Of a DNA stretch of 64,000 nt, positions 26,031 through 37,239 are shown piece after piece. Numbering within the stretch: the stretch's first letter is position 1; the number at the start of each line of letters is the position of its first letter. Origin of the DNA: Lithospermum erythrorhizon. Taxonomy: Eukaryota; Streptophyta; Magnoliopsida; Boraginales; Boraginaceae. Below the pieces are notes generated by a model, which was not told the DNA's origin, did not search any database, and was given only the letters and a program-made list of their open reading frames with translations. Where the stretch lies: contig JADFUC010001373.1 in NCBI GenBank assembly GCA_019722365.1, positions 124,001-188,000 of the forward strand, in the 5' to 3' direction. The position numbers and the translations under genes were made by a program.

Positions 26031-29000
26031 TCTCCTAGGAAAGCGTAAGATTTTCTTTCGTCTTCACTTTTCCAAATATATCTTTATTCTCATTTCTTAT
26101 GCCCCTCTTTCTTCAGAGCGCACTTCACCCTTACTTTCCTCTTACTCCCCTTCTTACAAGAAAAAAGCCACTCCTACGGCAAAGATAACTCCGCTCTTCC
26201 TTAAGGTCAATCCTCATTCATAAGGCATTGTAAAGAAAAATATTAAAAGAGGTACGCTGCTAAACTTCAGGGTTTCTCACGGGGGTCACTATCTTTTTTA
26301 GACGACGCGATCCCCTTTCTCGCATTCTTCCCCTCGTGTACATTTTTCGCCTAGAAGATTTTATTTTTCCCGATGCTGACGACAGGTAATGCAAGCAGAA
26401 GCTCGACCTCGCTAACCAATTGTGGAAACCTCGAGAACGAAGAAGATGCATAGGTTTTTGTTGCTCTATATTAACGAAACCCTTAAGCTGAACAGAAGTT
26501 CAAAAGTTTCTTCCAAAAAATGTAAAAGGCAACTCATGGCGGGTCAAGAGAGGAAACCAAAAAGACGAAGCGTACCAACCATCACGAGGGGGCCGAGGGT
26601 GCCAAGAACCTCCCTACGCAACTGTAAAGCGGTAATCCCAAACTTTGAGGGGTTCCGCCGCAAAATAAAGGGGCGAAGTATTATACAAAGGATCATCTCC
26701 ACCACCTACGCGACCATTACTCCATCCATCGAAGTGTCGACGGTACTTTTCGACAGCAATTCCGATAGTTTCAAGGAGTGGATATACCCCCACTTTCGGG
26801 GAGTTCTTCAATTATGGGTTGTGCTCATGCATCCCCTTCGCCGACTCCCCTTCTCCTCAATCGGCCGCAGACTCCGTCGGGCTGGTGCCCTTTCACCGGG
26901 TCACGCTGAAAAAGTTGTAATCTATCACATCGCACAATCAGAAATAAGCAACACGCATCTACGCTTCGAGTGGAAACATGCACCTAATGCTCCCATTCTT
27001 CTATGCCCCATTCTACTCCTATCCGTATGCATAAACCCTGTGCCCTCCCCGACTTCAAATACAACCTGCCCTCCACTATGCAAGATTATCCTCTGAAGCA
27101 TTTGTTTACAACATGAATAGTCACTATAAGTAAGACTGTCGTAACTAAGTGTTAACAATTAGAATCTAGTAATTTATAGATCACTCAGAATTCATCCTAT
27201 ACAATAAAAATAAACTCTCAAAGGTCGTTTGCCTCACAAAATACAATGCAGAAATCTCTTTAATTTCACACACTCCCTCACCGCATTCTCCGAGGCCTTT
27301 ATATCGTTGTAGAAGACAAATAACGCTTATGGGAAAAGCTTGCCTATAAACAAAACTATATCTTACATATATTAAATGCAATTGGTCATATTTCCTTCTT
27401 TGATATAGCTGCAAAATTTCTACTGATCACCAAGAATGTTTTTTCCATCAACCGCTACAGATCTTCTAAATTAACACCAAGACGCTTTTCTATTAACTAC
27501 AAATCATATCTACCGAGATCTCCCTTATAAATGGAAATAAAATCTTCTTTCTCGAAAGATACACTCCGACCTCGGTCAGTTGTTACCAACTGTTGTAGAC
27601 AAATAATTGAGACAACGCTAAATACTTCTAGCCAATTTTCATGCATCTAACAACAACAATGCATACCTCTGCTGGGCGCTTACAATGGGCCTCAATATAA
27701 ATTTACTTCCAAGATGTTCAACGCCATCCATCGCGGGTCTCTACTTTCACATTCGATCAAAGTAAGAATACGCTTTTACTCCGAGAAGTTCGCAGAAGGC
27801 GGTTCTAACCCGCATGTGCATGGGTTTCTATGAAGCCTATTCCTGATGACGCTCCCTACCATTTTGTGAACTACACCACCCTCGAGATTAAAGAGATTCC
27901 AGGTAACTGCATTTGAGTTCCAAAGTCGTCTATGGCTTCCCGGCTCTCTTCCTTTTCGACGACTCATACCCCTCGACGGTCAAGTAAAAAGTTGGCTCAG
28001 GTAAATGGAGCCAAATACCTTAAATATACTTTGCATAACTTCGCCATCCCTCAGACTTTCTTTTTTCCTTTTTGGTTTGCAAGGATACTAATGTTCTCCG
28101 GAAATGCGTGGCGAACCGCTCCTTTCTATGACAGCATCAGAATCCCAAGCTAAGTTAATTACAAAGCTTACTGGCCTCCCAAGAAAACTTGAGCTGTCAG
28201 TCAGCCTAAAAGGTCCTCAGCACTCACGCCTTCTCGATTTAAGGACAAGAATTCATCCCGATAAAAGAACCTAATCCAACCGATCAAAGCGACGACTGCA
28301 TTTGTTTTGGATTCGACTACCGAAAAGCACGGTTCCTCCTTCACTTCTCCGCAACCGTATCCTGAACGCCCACAAAGCCTGGGTCCCTCAATATCTCAGA
28401 TCTTTCTCCTAATCCTTCTATGGGGCTTTTAGATCCTGCGAGGATAAGGCAGCTGGTCAGTCCCTTTTACTTTATGAGTGCCTTATGTTCCTGGCCAAGT
28501 GACATGACTTTGCGGTCTCGGCCCAATCCATTCCTTGGCCGCTGACCTCCTAAAGAATCGCATTAAGGATCGAGTTACTGAGCCATGAAAATTCAAATTC
28601 CCCCACTCGCCTACATAACCACTTTTAACCATTATCGCTATAAGCAAATTCTTCGACCTCCTTCGATGCTTTCTCCATCTTTTATTAATTGCTTTCAATC
28701 AACTCTTTTATTCTTCTTCTAGGCTACCAACAGGCATCTTACGCGATGTCCCTTCAACGTCGGCAACAGGTAATCGAGGAACTCGAAGGCCAAAAATCTT
28801 CCCTTTGGGAAATACATACGAGGATTTATTTATGAGGAACTGGATGAGACAAATTCTCATTTGAAGAATTGCATTACTGGTAGGACGCCCCTAACCTCTC
28901 ACCTCCCTTGTCGAGAATTCCTTCTTCGGTTTCTATCGGGCGCTCCAAGCAGGGAGTAGAAGCGAGTACCTTGAGCTTTTAAAGTGGAAACACCGAACTC

Positions 29001-30235
29001 TCCTTCGTGATTTCGCTGCGTGTCTATGTCGACTTCCCCGGCATACTTTCCTCATTTCAAGAAGTATGTTACATATTCGGGGAGGAAGACTATGTGGTGG
29101 AGCTCTTCGACAATCTCCCGATGACGAGGACGTAGCGGCTAAGTCATGGCGGCGGTACACGGTGATCTATTTACTTACTTAATGCCGACGGTGACCTCCT
29201 ACGGTACGACGACAAGGCTAATTTAGTGAGTTTTCTTTTTAGTCTCAACCTTTGTAGACTTCAATTTTTGTTTTATAATTGTAATGCATCCTTAAAGTCT
29301 ATTCTGTTGTGCCATTACTTGTAACTTTTTATTTAGTAATGGAAATGCACTGTTTTGACATTTTCATAAAATTTCACATTCTCTTTAAATCCCATCTTTC
29401 TTTCTCATCTATCTTATCATTTCTTTTGTATATCTCCTCCGATTATTATATAGGTTATTCTCCTAACTCACGCCTTTTTGTGATTTATATCGCTACCAAG
29501 ATCTTAATAAGTTCTCGCAAAGTTGACTGATAATTGGTTTCTCGCCTTCACAACCGCTTAAGCGCTGGTGTCTATACCAAAGCGCTGGGATACGATGAAC
29601 CACTTCTCGCTGAACGGACGAGGGAAGTTTTTGAATCGGTTGCTTCCTTCGCGATCGCTATGACTCATAGTTTTATGACTTAGTTTTTTAAATATATAAT
29701 TTCAACTACTTCCATCTGCATCGGTTAATTCGATGAAGGCCCCTCGCCGAATGGGTGGGGTAACATTTAATGATCGCCAATCCTTACGCCTGAAGTTTAA
29801 TGGAAATGACTTGGTCATTTTTAACTACTTCCTCGGCAATACGAGGGGAAATAGTTTAGGAACTATTTGGATAATCTGAAATGAATTGGTCATGCTTAAG
29901 ATCTTTCTGCTTTGACATGGGGAAATACTTTTAGCACCTATTCGATAATCCAAACAAATTGGTCATTTTAAAATCTTCCTGGGCGAGGAAAATAATTTTG
30001 AACTATTTTGATTTGAGATGGTTAGAACCATTCCCTACTATACCCATGTATGGGGTTCATTTCTCCTGTGCTCGTTATTTGGATAAAATCAACCAAGCGC
30101 AAGTGAAAATTGTATTAATTATCAAAATAGATTAATATCCCTCCGGGGAGGGCTTGCCCTAGCTTTACAAAAAGGTAAGGGGTATTCATCCTGCTCTAAA
30201 AAGATCAAAAGGATTTAAGCTTAGACGGTCCTTAG
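26031..30235 (-). other. Long region between pol end and 3' LTR of the Tat element
   Basis: About 4.2 kb with no recognised domain on either strand. About 29,800-30,010 holds roughly three degenerate ~90-bp units built on GGGGAAATA/AACTATTT...GATAAT(C)...AATTGGTCAT...ATCTT. A pyrimidine-rich stretch on the plus strand at 26,105-26,160 would be a polypurine tract on the minus strand next to the 3' LTR. The 224-codon frame at 26,422-27,096 (+) has no family features, and short frames around 27.8-29.2 kb are equally anonymous. It could be the untranslated 3' region known in Tat elements or a further nested insertion. Confidence 0.45.
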
Positions 30236-31090
30236 GCGTAGTATTTTTTGAGGTACACCCCATGCCACGCGATCGATGGGGTTTTCCGAGAGTTCCTCGA
30301 GCTCAGAAGTTCCAGTCGTATTTCCTTCGAACCCGAGCAAGGACCCTCCCACTTAGGATTGAGTTTATTCCCCGTTTCTAGGGTCGACTAGCCCGCAACA
30401 CTCAACACGTTCCCCTTACCGAATTGTCTATTCTAACCCTCCGATTGGTAATCGGACATTGCTTGTTTTTGCTCTCTCAGATTCGACTCCAGCGCCGATC
30501 CCTCAATTCATCTACGAAATTGAGATTTTCCCTCATGCTCGACGCGTTGCCTTCATTATAACCACCGCTTAATGCTGGCAAGGCAAACTTCATGAGAATC
30601 GCTTCGTCCCATAAACTAAGCTGAACGGAGTTTCCCCGCTGAAGTTTGGCGTCAATCAGGGTAAATTATCCGAGACCAAAATTTTGGGGATGCTATGGCT
30701 GGGTAACGAGTGTTTTTCTACAAAAACCTCAACGGAGCCTCGGCCAGAAGGCTTCGGTAGGGACGAAGCCACCCATTTTAAAGTAATCCACCGCGATCAC
30801 GGCATCTTTATACTTGACCGGCGGTTTGAAGAATTGCCCAACCAAATCAATGCCCCACATAAATGGAAAGCGGATCGACATACCACGCAGAGACATTTAT
30901 ACAACAGGATGTCGTGGAATCGGCTGCATCCTTTGACATAAATCACATCTTTTCACATATTCCATCGCATCCTCATGATCAGCCAATAATACTTTACCCT
31001 CGTTATTTCAGGCCAGCACACTTCTATATGGTGTCCACAGACATGTCTCTCGTGTACCTTATACAAGGTCTAATCTATCCTGACTCATTG
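30236..31090 (-). pseudogene. Integrase remnant and end of pol (Tat element)
   Basis: Starts with an HHCC-like zinc region (VHERHVCGHHI, later a CQRMQPI-type segment), then the catalytic core WGIDLVGQFFKPPVKYKDAV and VDYFKWVAS. Further down TPKLQ-SVQLSLWDEA replaces TPFSLVYGTEA. The polyprotein ends near 30,240 with NPKWEGP and WHGVYLKKYYA before a stop, matching the usual LKKYY end. Confidence 0.75.
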
Positions 31091-31389
31091 GCTGTATAAG
31101 AGGAGGGTAATCGAGGCGCGATTGTTTGTAAAATTCATCTTGGATCATTCAGAATTTATAGCTGCTATTAATCACACTCCTAGCCTCCAACTTATCACTG
31201 GGCAACTCTCCATATAAATTAAATATGTTATCGAGTCATTAACTCGGCCTCTTCCAAGATGGTATAACGTAAACCCGCAAGGACGACGCCTGGACCTCAA
31301 CATACACACCCGGGGGTAAGTCTCCAAAATAAGTGGTACATCCGACAAATGATCCGTTGCTCGCTTTTTGGGAGCGGCGATGCTTGAAT

Positions 31390-32090
31390 AATAAATATCA
31401 ACCCTCATGTAGACTGCAACGCTTTGGCATGATATTTCAAGAATGCCTCACTCTTAACTCCACAATCCCCCCGAATATGTTCACTTACCAACTTCGAATC
31501 ACCCCACACCAATAGCCCATTTAATCTCGAGATCATAAGCATCCGGAGCCCCTCAGAATCATGGCCTCATATTTAGCCTCGTTGTTTGTTGCTTTAAAAG
31601 AGAATCGAATGGCATACTCAATCACCTCATGCTCTGGTCCTTCTATCAAAATTCCATCGGACCCTTTCTCATTACTGGCTCCATCCACATATAATTTCCA
31701 CCGAGGTATCTCTGCATTTTCCTGTAGGGACCTCGATCTCTTCTCAGTGCACCGGCCGTATTAATTCTACGAATTTAAATCGCCTAGGCCTCGCGTTTAC
31801 ACTATTTCGAGGGACATAACTAAATTCAAACTCGTTTTTAGTCTATCGTCTAAGTTGTCGGGCCTTCCCGCTATCGGTAGGGGTTCAACATAATCCACTT
31901 TCGATAGGTCGATCCGCCCTTACTTTGACAAGACAAGGCTCAAAATATAAGCTGAGTTTTCTCAAATGATGACTACAAATGTATCACTTAATTTGTAAAT
32001 GAGGGGGTATGACTGTTCGGCTCCATGAAGAACATGGCTCACATAGTAGATAGGCCTCTGGGACCCTTCTTCCTCTCTTACCAAGACGCT
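31390..32090 (-). pseudogene. RNase H plus second (archaeal-type) RNase H remnant
   Basis: The first RNase H shows the tail corresponding to RPIYYVSHVLHGAE-SYPLI (about 32,070-31,980). It is followed about 280 bp later by LYVDGASNEKGSDGILIEG, then EVIEYAIRFSFKATNNEAKY and VWGDSKLVSEHIRGDCG. LYVDGASN and ATNNEAxYEA are characteristic of the additional RNase H of Tat elements (family knowledge). Several stops are present. Confidence 0.75.
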
Positions 32091-32329
32091 TACTCACCGC
32101 CTCCTTCTGACACGCATAATCGCTCTTCGACTCCCTCAGGCCTCGGGCCAAAGCTCGGGAGATTTGCATTCCTTCGCCTGAAGGCTCTTCACATTCTTCA
32201 TCCCGTGTATTCCTTCGCCCTTGGAAGCTTATCGGATGCTTCTGAAAACGGAGGTTTCGACGCCTCGATTTTGATACGACCTACCAACACAGCCTAGGGC
32301 ATCCCGTTAGCCTCTGAACTACTTTATAA

Positions 32330-33045
32330 GATGTGGGAGGCTCCATATCTGCTCGACTTTCCTGACGAGACTCTCAAGGAGAATTCTCGTGGTTTATAAT
32401 GCTAAATGGTATTTTAATCTCGCATTTCTGTGGCTCCCTCAAATTTCCCAGATGGTCCTCGTGATTGACTTTTTAACCAACATGTCGCCCCACGTGATAT
32501 TTCCATGTTTTTCTCCTAATCAGCTTCCTCGAACACATGATTTACCATCCTTTGATAAGTGGCCCTCAGATTTTCAATCCAACGGCATCACTTCCAACAA
32601 GAAAGACCATACCCGCTATAAAACCGTTTTTTGATCGCCTTCATGCAAAGTATCTCGATGACTTCCTGTGAGGCATCATGAAGTCAAAGACCTCATGTTC
32701 GCCGCTCCCTGCCGACCAACCTTCCTAGGTGCGCAATGATGTAATCATTTGGGCATACTTTGTTCAAATTGGTGTGCTCGGTACACATTCTCCATTTGTT
32801 GTTAGAATTTTAACATGACAAAGATCAAGTTATCCACTTGAAACCTGAGTTTCTGACAGCATCGGGCCTTCGCCAAATCCTCTGATTTCTTTCTGTATAG
32901 CGAGGTTCTTCTCATCTAAGAAATTTCTCTTCTTTTGTTTGACAGGTTGGAAGGATGGATCTGCATGCAAACGCCTAAAAGAGCGAAATTGACGCCTACA
33001 CCCTCGAATGTCCTCCTCTGGGCCAAAAGTCAAGTACCTCCCCAA
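32330..33045 (-). pseudogene. Reverse transcriptase remnant (Tat element)
   Basis: Reading across stops and frameshifts gives DPSFQPVKQKKRNF, then NKWRMCTEHTNLNKVCPNDY (the KWRMCVDFTNLNKACPKD motif), then NLRATYQRMVNHVFEE and DMLVKK, the equivalent of YVDDMLVKS with the catalytic YxDD altered to YVGD. These are successive RT motifs in the correct order, so it is a decayed RT, not a chance match. Confidence 0.8.
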
Positions 33046-34324
33046 GTTCCCCGACTATGTATCAACTATCATGTGAGACGGGATAATCTTTGTGCCTATC
33101 CGGAAAGTCTTCGATCCAGAACCTTCTCGGAAAAGGACTAACTCCAAATCTTCATAGGGTCTCCATGCTTTTCACTCTCCCTTTCCTTGGGGTCATTATC
33201 CCAATCATATCTGGAACCTTCATAATGGTGGTATGGGATTCCTTCGCCCTCTTTTCTCGAGAGGGTGTCTTCAGGGAGGTGTCTCGTGGTATAGATACTC
33301 TGCAAAACCACGCGCTCTTTTTGATCCCTCGAGATCTCCCCCACTCCACTGTAGCAACTTCATTTTTAAACGAAGAAATTTGCATGCATCACATTAAAGC
33401 ATTAAGTGAGGGTCTCCTCCAATCAATCCATTATACTATGGGTCCGGAATATCCACAACTGTGGTGATACCACCAAGTGAGCCGCTGGGGTCCTTCTCAT
33501 ACCGTTGTATCCAATTCGACCATTCTATCGGGTACAACGCCCAGAGCGGTAATCCCTCAAGAGGCGTCATTAATCGGCTCTGGTGTGCTTCGCGAGTGGA
33601 GGCCTAAATACTACAAGCTTGTAGGTATAAAGATATACCTTCGAGATACTACTAAATTAGTACCATGGGTTAACACCAAAGGATCACGCGACGCAGCCCA
33701 ATCCACGAGTTCACTTTCAAAATTCACTGCTCGATCTATCACATCACACAAAGCATATACAAATCTCTCAGCATATTCTTTCTCGAGCATCTCGAGGTAT
33801 CCATCCACCAAATGCCTATTCCTCCCGTAAATGGCATCAACCCTCCCCGCGATCCCAGGGGTCCACTCATGGTCCTTTTCTATTGTCCATATTGCCGAGG
33901 GCGCTCCTTCCACCCGCGGTGGACTTCGATCTCTTTACAACCTTTAGTTTCGATCTCCGCCATCAAATGACACTCATCTGTCAGCGGCTATGATCCTCAT
34001 GGAGTATTCCCGTGAAAATATCTTTTCATCCGCTTGGTTGGGGAGGTTCTTTTTATGGGTTTGGTGGATTATCCTTTTTTTCTTCCAACTGGCATAGATT
34101 CTCCCTACAGTAACCAGCGTATGTGGATGTTTTAATCCTGGTTCTATGTCAGTTGCCCTCCTTCTCTGGGAGCACCTTTCTATCCGCCTTTAAACCGATC
34201 CCTTTCTGTGCTTCGGAGACGCATCCCAAACTCAAGCCCTGACTTTCGCGGCATCTATCCTTTGCTTTCACTCCCCACTGAAAGCCAGTATTCTTCCGAA
34301 AAGTTTAACCTCCTAGTTCGGGTA

Positions 34325-34720
34325 TTAGGGTGCCATGAAAAAAATGAGACTGCAGACCTTTTTCATTACTGCTGTATATCGTCGCCAATTCCCTAAATCT
34401 AGTAATAGTTCTCCCAACGTCTCCCCTGTGCTTTTGTCAGATTCCATTAAAGGGCCCCTCATCGCCTTCTGGCCTACTATCGATGCCCCGAATTTATCCA
34501 TAAACAGGTCTACAACATCTTGCCAACAATCTATGAAATCCGGTGGTAATTTTTTAAACCACTTCAAAGCCTGTCCCGACAAACTGGCTGGGAAGCGCCT
34601 CGTGATATACCTCATCGCCGCCGCCTCTAAAAAGAGAGGCGGAGTCGGCGATCTCTATGTGATTTCCTGGTCTCCGAATCCACTGAAAGTTTTGAACTAA
34701 AGTATACTGGTTCCCTAGGC
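34325..34720 (-). pseudogene. Gag fragment of the Tat element
   Basis: Retrotransposon gag domain: FPASLSGQALKWFKKLPPDF is followed by IDCWQDVVDLFMDKFGAS. Upstream, across a frameshift, lies FSGFGDQEI, equivalent to the usual YSGxxDPxxH start. The C-terminal part of gag and the protease (about 33.1-34.3 kb) are too broken to delimit. A frame at 33,611-33,913 (100 residues) lies in this gap and is unassigned. Confidence 0.8.
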
Positions 34721-35637
34721 ATCAGAAATTTCTTTCCTTAGCCTGGCCAAAACGCAACAAAGATTTTCCAACTAGCCTCGACTACGGGTTATTCCTTTAA
34801 TGTCAGCTCTCAATTCATCCACTTTCTTTGTAATTCTCGCATTTCTCCCGCCTGCATTAGCACCCGGTAGTGGCTCCTGTGAAGTTCCTCTTCCGACATC
34901 ACGATCTTCCGTGGTTGTTTACCTTTTATAACGACGCTTGCATTTCGAGTAAGTGGACCTTTTCAGAGTCCCCAATGGGTTTTCCTTTGTCGTGATCGGT
35001 TTTACCTAATAGGGACTCAAGCACCACCGCCCGAGGTGGTTAAATCGTAACCAGATCGGTGATACGAATCGCCTGTGAGGCGAGCCTGGCTTCACCTCCG
35101 TCATTCGATGATGCGCCTCGGTTCCTGTGGAGCATAATTATCACATCGGACTAGTTATTGTGACGATGGTCCGATATTTGTAAATGGGTTTACGGTCCCC
35201 TACTTTAATTTTGCATTAATTGCATACGCATGTCACCCAGTCTACATCTACATTCCCTTTTAATATGTCCATGCCAAGCGTTCTTTTAGGTTCTTTCTTT
35301 GGGAGGATTACGAGTGGCCACGGCCTTTCCCTATCCTCCTCAAGCCTCCTAAGGCACTTCTCAGCTCTACACACCCTCATTGACCGGATATATTTAAGGT
35401 CAGCATTCCTTTGAGGTTCTCATGAGCTCCGGGTACTGCACTAATGACTGAAATGATCCCAAATTACCTCACGATAAACTGGTGATATCTAAGAGTATAA
35501 GCATTAAAGGTTTTTTTAAAAAGATTATATCTAAAACCAACAAACGAAGCATATTTATGCAGTAAACTCAAAAAGTTCTCTTGTAAGGAAATCGCGGATG
35601 TTGGCCTCCATCTCCTCGATTTAATTAATCACTATTG

Positions 35638-35667
35638 CAAAGAGACAAAAGCCTCTTTGTCTCTTTG
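35638..35667. repeat. Perfect 12-bp hairpin at the outer end of the Tat 5' LTR
   Basis: CAAAGAGACAAA, loop AGCCTC, TTTGTCTCTTTG. It is a perfect inverted repeat with a 6-base loop, located where similarity between the two LTRs ends. Function unknown. Confidence 0.7.
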
Positions 35668-36322
35668 TTTCATTAAATGGTCCAATAAGAATTCATTATT
35701 TATATCTGTATGCCCTCAAAGTTCATCAAAATTGAAAATCAGTGATCAAATGTCAAGTTCAACTCAAATGCAATAACAACATCACGACGATCAACCAAGC
35801 ACCTACTTCCATGCTATATGTTCAAAATTGGGCGAGCTGTGGATATAAACACGCAACAATTAATTACTGCTAGTGGATGAATGGCATGTTCACGAGTCAT
35901 GTCCAAGTATCGGACCACCCATCTGGTGATCTTAGAGTTTATTCTGGTGCTTTGTGCTTATCATACCTATAAAATAAAGACACAAATATCAGATTTCTTA
36001 TTCAAGCAATTAATATTCAGCTCATATTATTTTATATACTCTAGCATTCTCTATACGTTATCAAAGGCCTATCGATTCCCTGAGCCCTAAATAAAAATTT
36101 ACCTCCGTCGGGTGGATTTTCACTACGTGATACTCACCGAATGATTTTTTTTAGTTGTTTTAACTTAAACGACGCCTATATTTTCATCACATTAATGAGA
36201 TACAATATTTTTCTTGAATGGTTTCTTACAAATAAAATATCGAATTGTGATTAGCAGATTAAAATCATGTATTGCCTGATCAAACGTGCCACTCCGGCAG
36301 CCATCCAACAAGTGGTTTAATA

Positions 36323-36579
36323 ATCCCTTCATCCCACTAAAGATTTTTCACTTTTAACTTTTTAATAGTTGTAATTTTTAAATTTTAACCTTAAATATAT
36401 TTGTTTGTGTAATACAAACAAAAATATATTTATCAATTAAAAAAACTTGAAATATATTTTTTATTTATATAATTTTCATCAAGTATTATATAATACAAAC
36501 AAAAATATATACGATCAAAGTTTAAAAATTACAACTATCAAAAAATCAAAAGTAGACAATTTTTGTGGGATGGAGGGAA
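36323..36579. mobile_element. Stowaway MITE nested in the TRIM
   Basis: Left arm CCCTTCATCCCACTAAAGAT... and right arm complement of ...TTTTTGTGGGATGGAGGG, sharing ATAGTTGTAATTTTTAAA about 45 bp in. TA flanks at 36,321-36,322 and 36,580-36,581. It is 257 bp, AT-rich and of the same family as the copy at 5,584. Confidence 0.8.
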
Positions 36580-36848
36580 TAGTTTTTCTTCTTCTAATGG
36601 TTTAGTCTGATTTATCATACTCATTAGTACTATTCGACTTTTTGTCCGATTTATCATACTCATTAGTACTATTCGTCTCTTTTGTCCAGGCGTGTTGTTA
36701 TTGACATGGGAGGTTGTTATTTTCATATTGAAATTTCTACCTTACTATTTCTACATTGTAGAGAATTAATTTGTTCTACTTCAAGTTGGAGTAGAATTTT
36801 GTGCAAGTTGCACTTGAATTTTGATGTATGTTGCAGCAGAACTATTCT

Positions 36849-36999
36849 GGGTTCGAAAAGAATGGCGTTCCCAAGTGATACAATTTTTGACGAGGTCCGA
36901 AAAGAATGGCGTTCCTCGTTCGTCTTAATTTTGAAGGGTTCGAAAAGAAAGGCGTTCCCTTGTGTTGAAGTCTGACAGGTTCGAAAAGAATGGCGTTCC
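36849..36999 (+). repeat. Four-copy interspersed 22-bp repeat in the TRIM interior
   Basis: GGTTCGAAAAGAATGGCGTT plus CC occurs at about 36,849, 36,894, 36,937 and 36,978, with spacing of 45, 43 and 41 bp. Each copy has at most one or two changes, while the spacers are unrelated. It sits between the body of the element and its polypurine tract. Confidence 0.85.
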
Positions 37000-37239
37000 T
37001 GACAGCTATTGATTCTTCGATATTTTGATTTTCTAGTGACATTATTTCAGTTGTTGATGGTGCGACAACGTATTTCAGCCGATTTTTCTTTACTATTATT
37101 GTCATTATTGTTGATAACTCATGAAAATTATATCAAATTACCATAAGTTTGAGGGAGAGTGTTAGTGGAATAGTCGAGTGGGTATTAATCCCACGAGTCC
37201 TGACCAAGTATTGGACCACCCATCTAGGTATTTTGGAGT

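Larger units (their letters stand above)
25480..35640 (-). mobile_element. Ty3/gypsy retrotransposon, Tat lineage, degenerate
   Basis: The LTRs are about 35,190-35,640 (5') and 25,480-26,030 (3'), shared blocks including GGGAGGATTA, a CCGG(A/T)-TATxTxxGGTC-like stretch, TAAGAGTATAAG and the TTAATTAA words near their outer ends. The coding order on the minus strand is gag (~34.6 kb), RT (~33.0-32.3 kb), RNase H (~32.1-31.8 kb), a second archaeal-type RNase H (~31.7-31.4 kb) and integrase (~31.1-30.24 kb). Dual RNase H is the hallmark of the Tat clade. All frames are interrupted. An unusually long ~4.2-kb stretch separates the pol stop from the 3' LTR. Confidence 0.8.

Noticed and set aside
26422..27096. 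224-codon open frame on the plus strand
   Set aside because: No recognised domain, antisense to the orientation of the enclosing Tat element, with overlapping opposite frames of similar quality in G+C-richer DNA. Treated as chance.
33611..33913. 100-codon minus-strand frame that vaguely resembles an RNase H tail
   Set aside because: Its place between gag and RT does not fit RNase H, which is found at 31.4-32.1 kb. No family assignment was made.
36849..36999. CRISPR-like appearance of four ~22-bp repeats with unrelated ~20-bp spacers
   Set aside because: The context is a plant TRIM retrotransposon between its body and polypurine tract, with variable spacer lengths and no cas genes.
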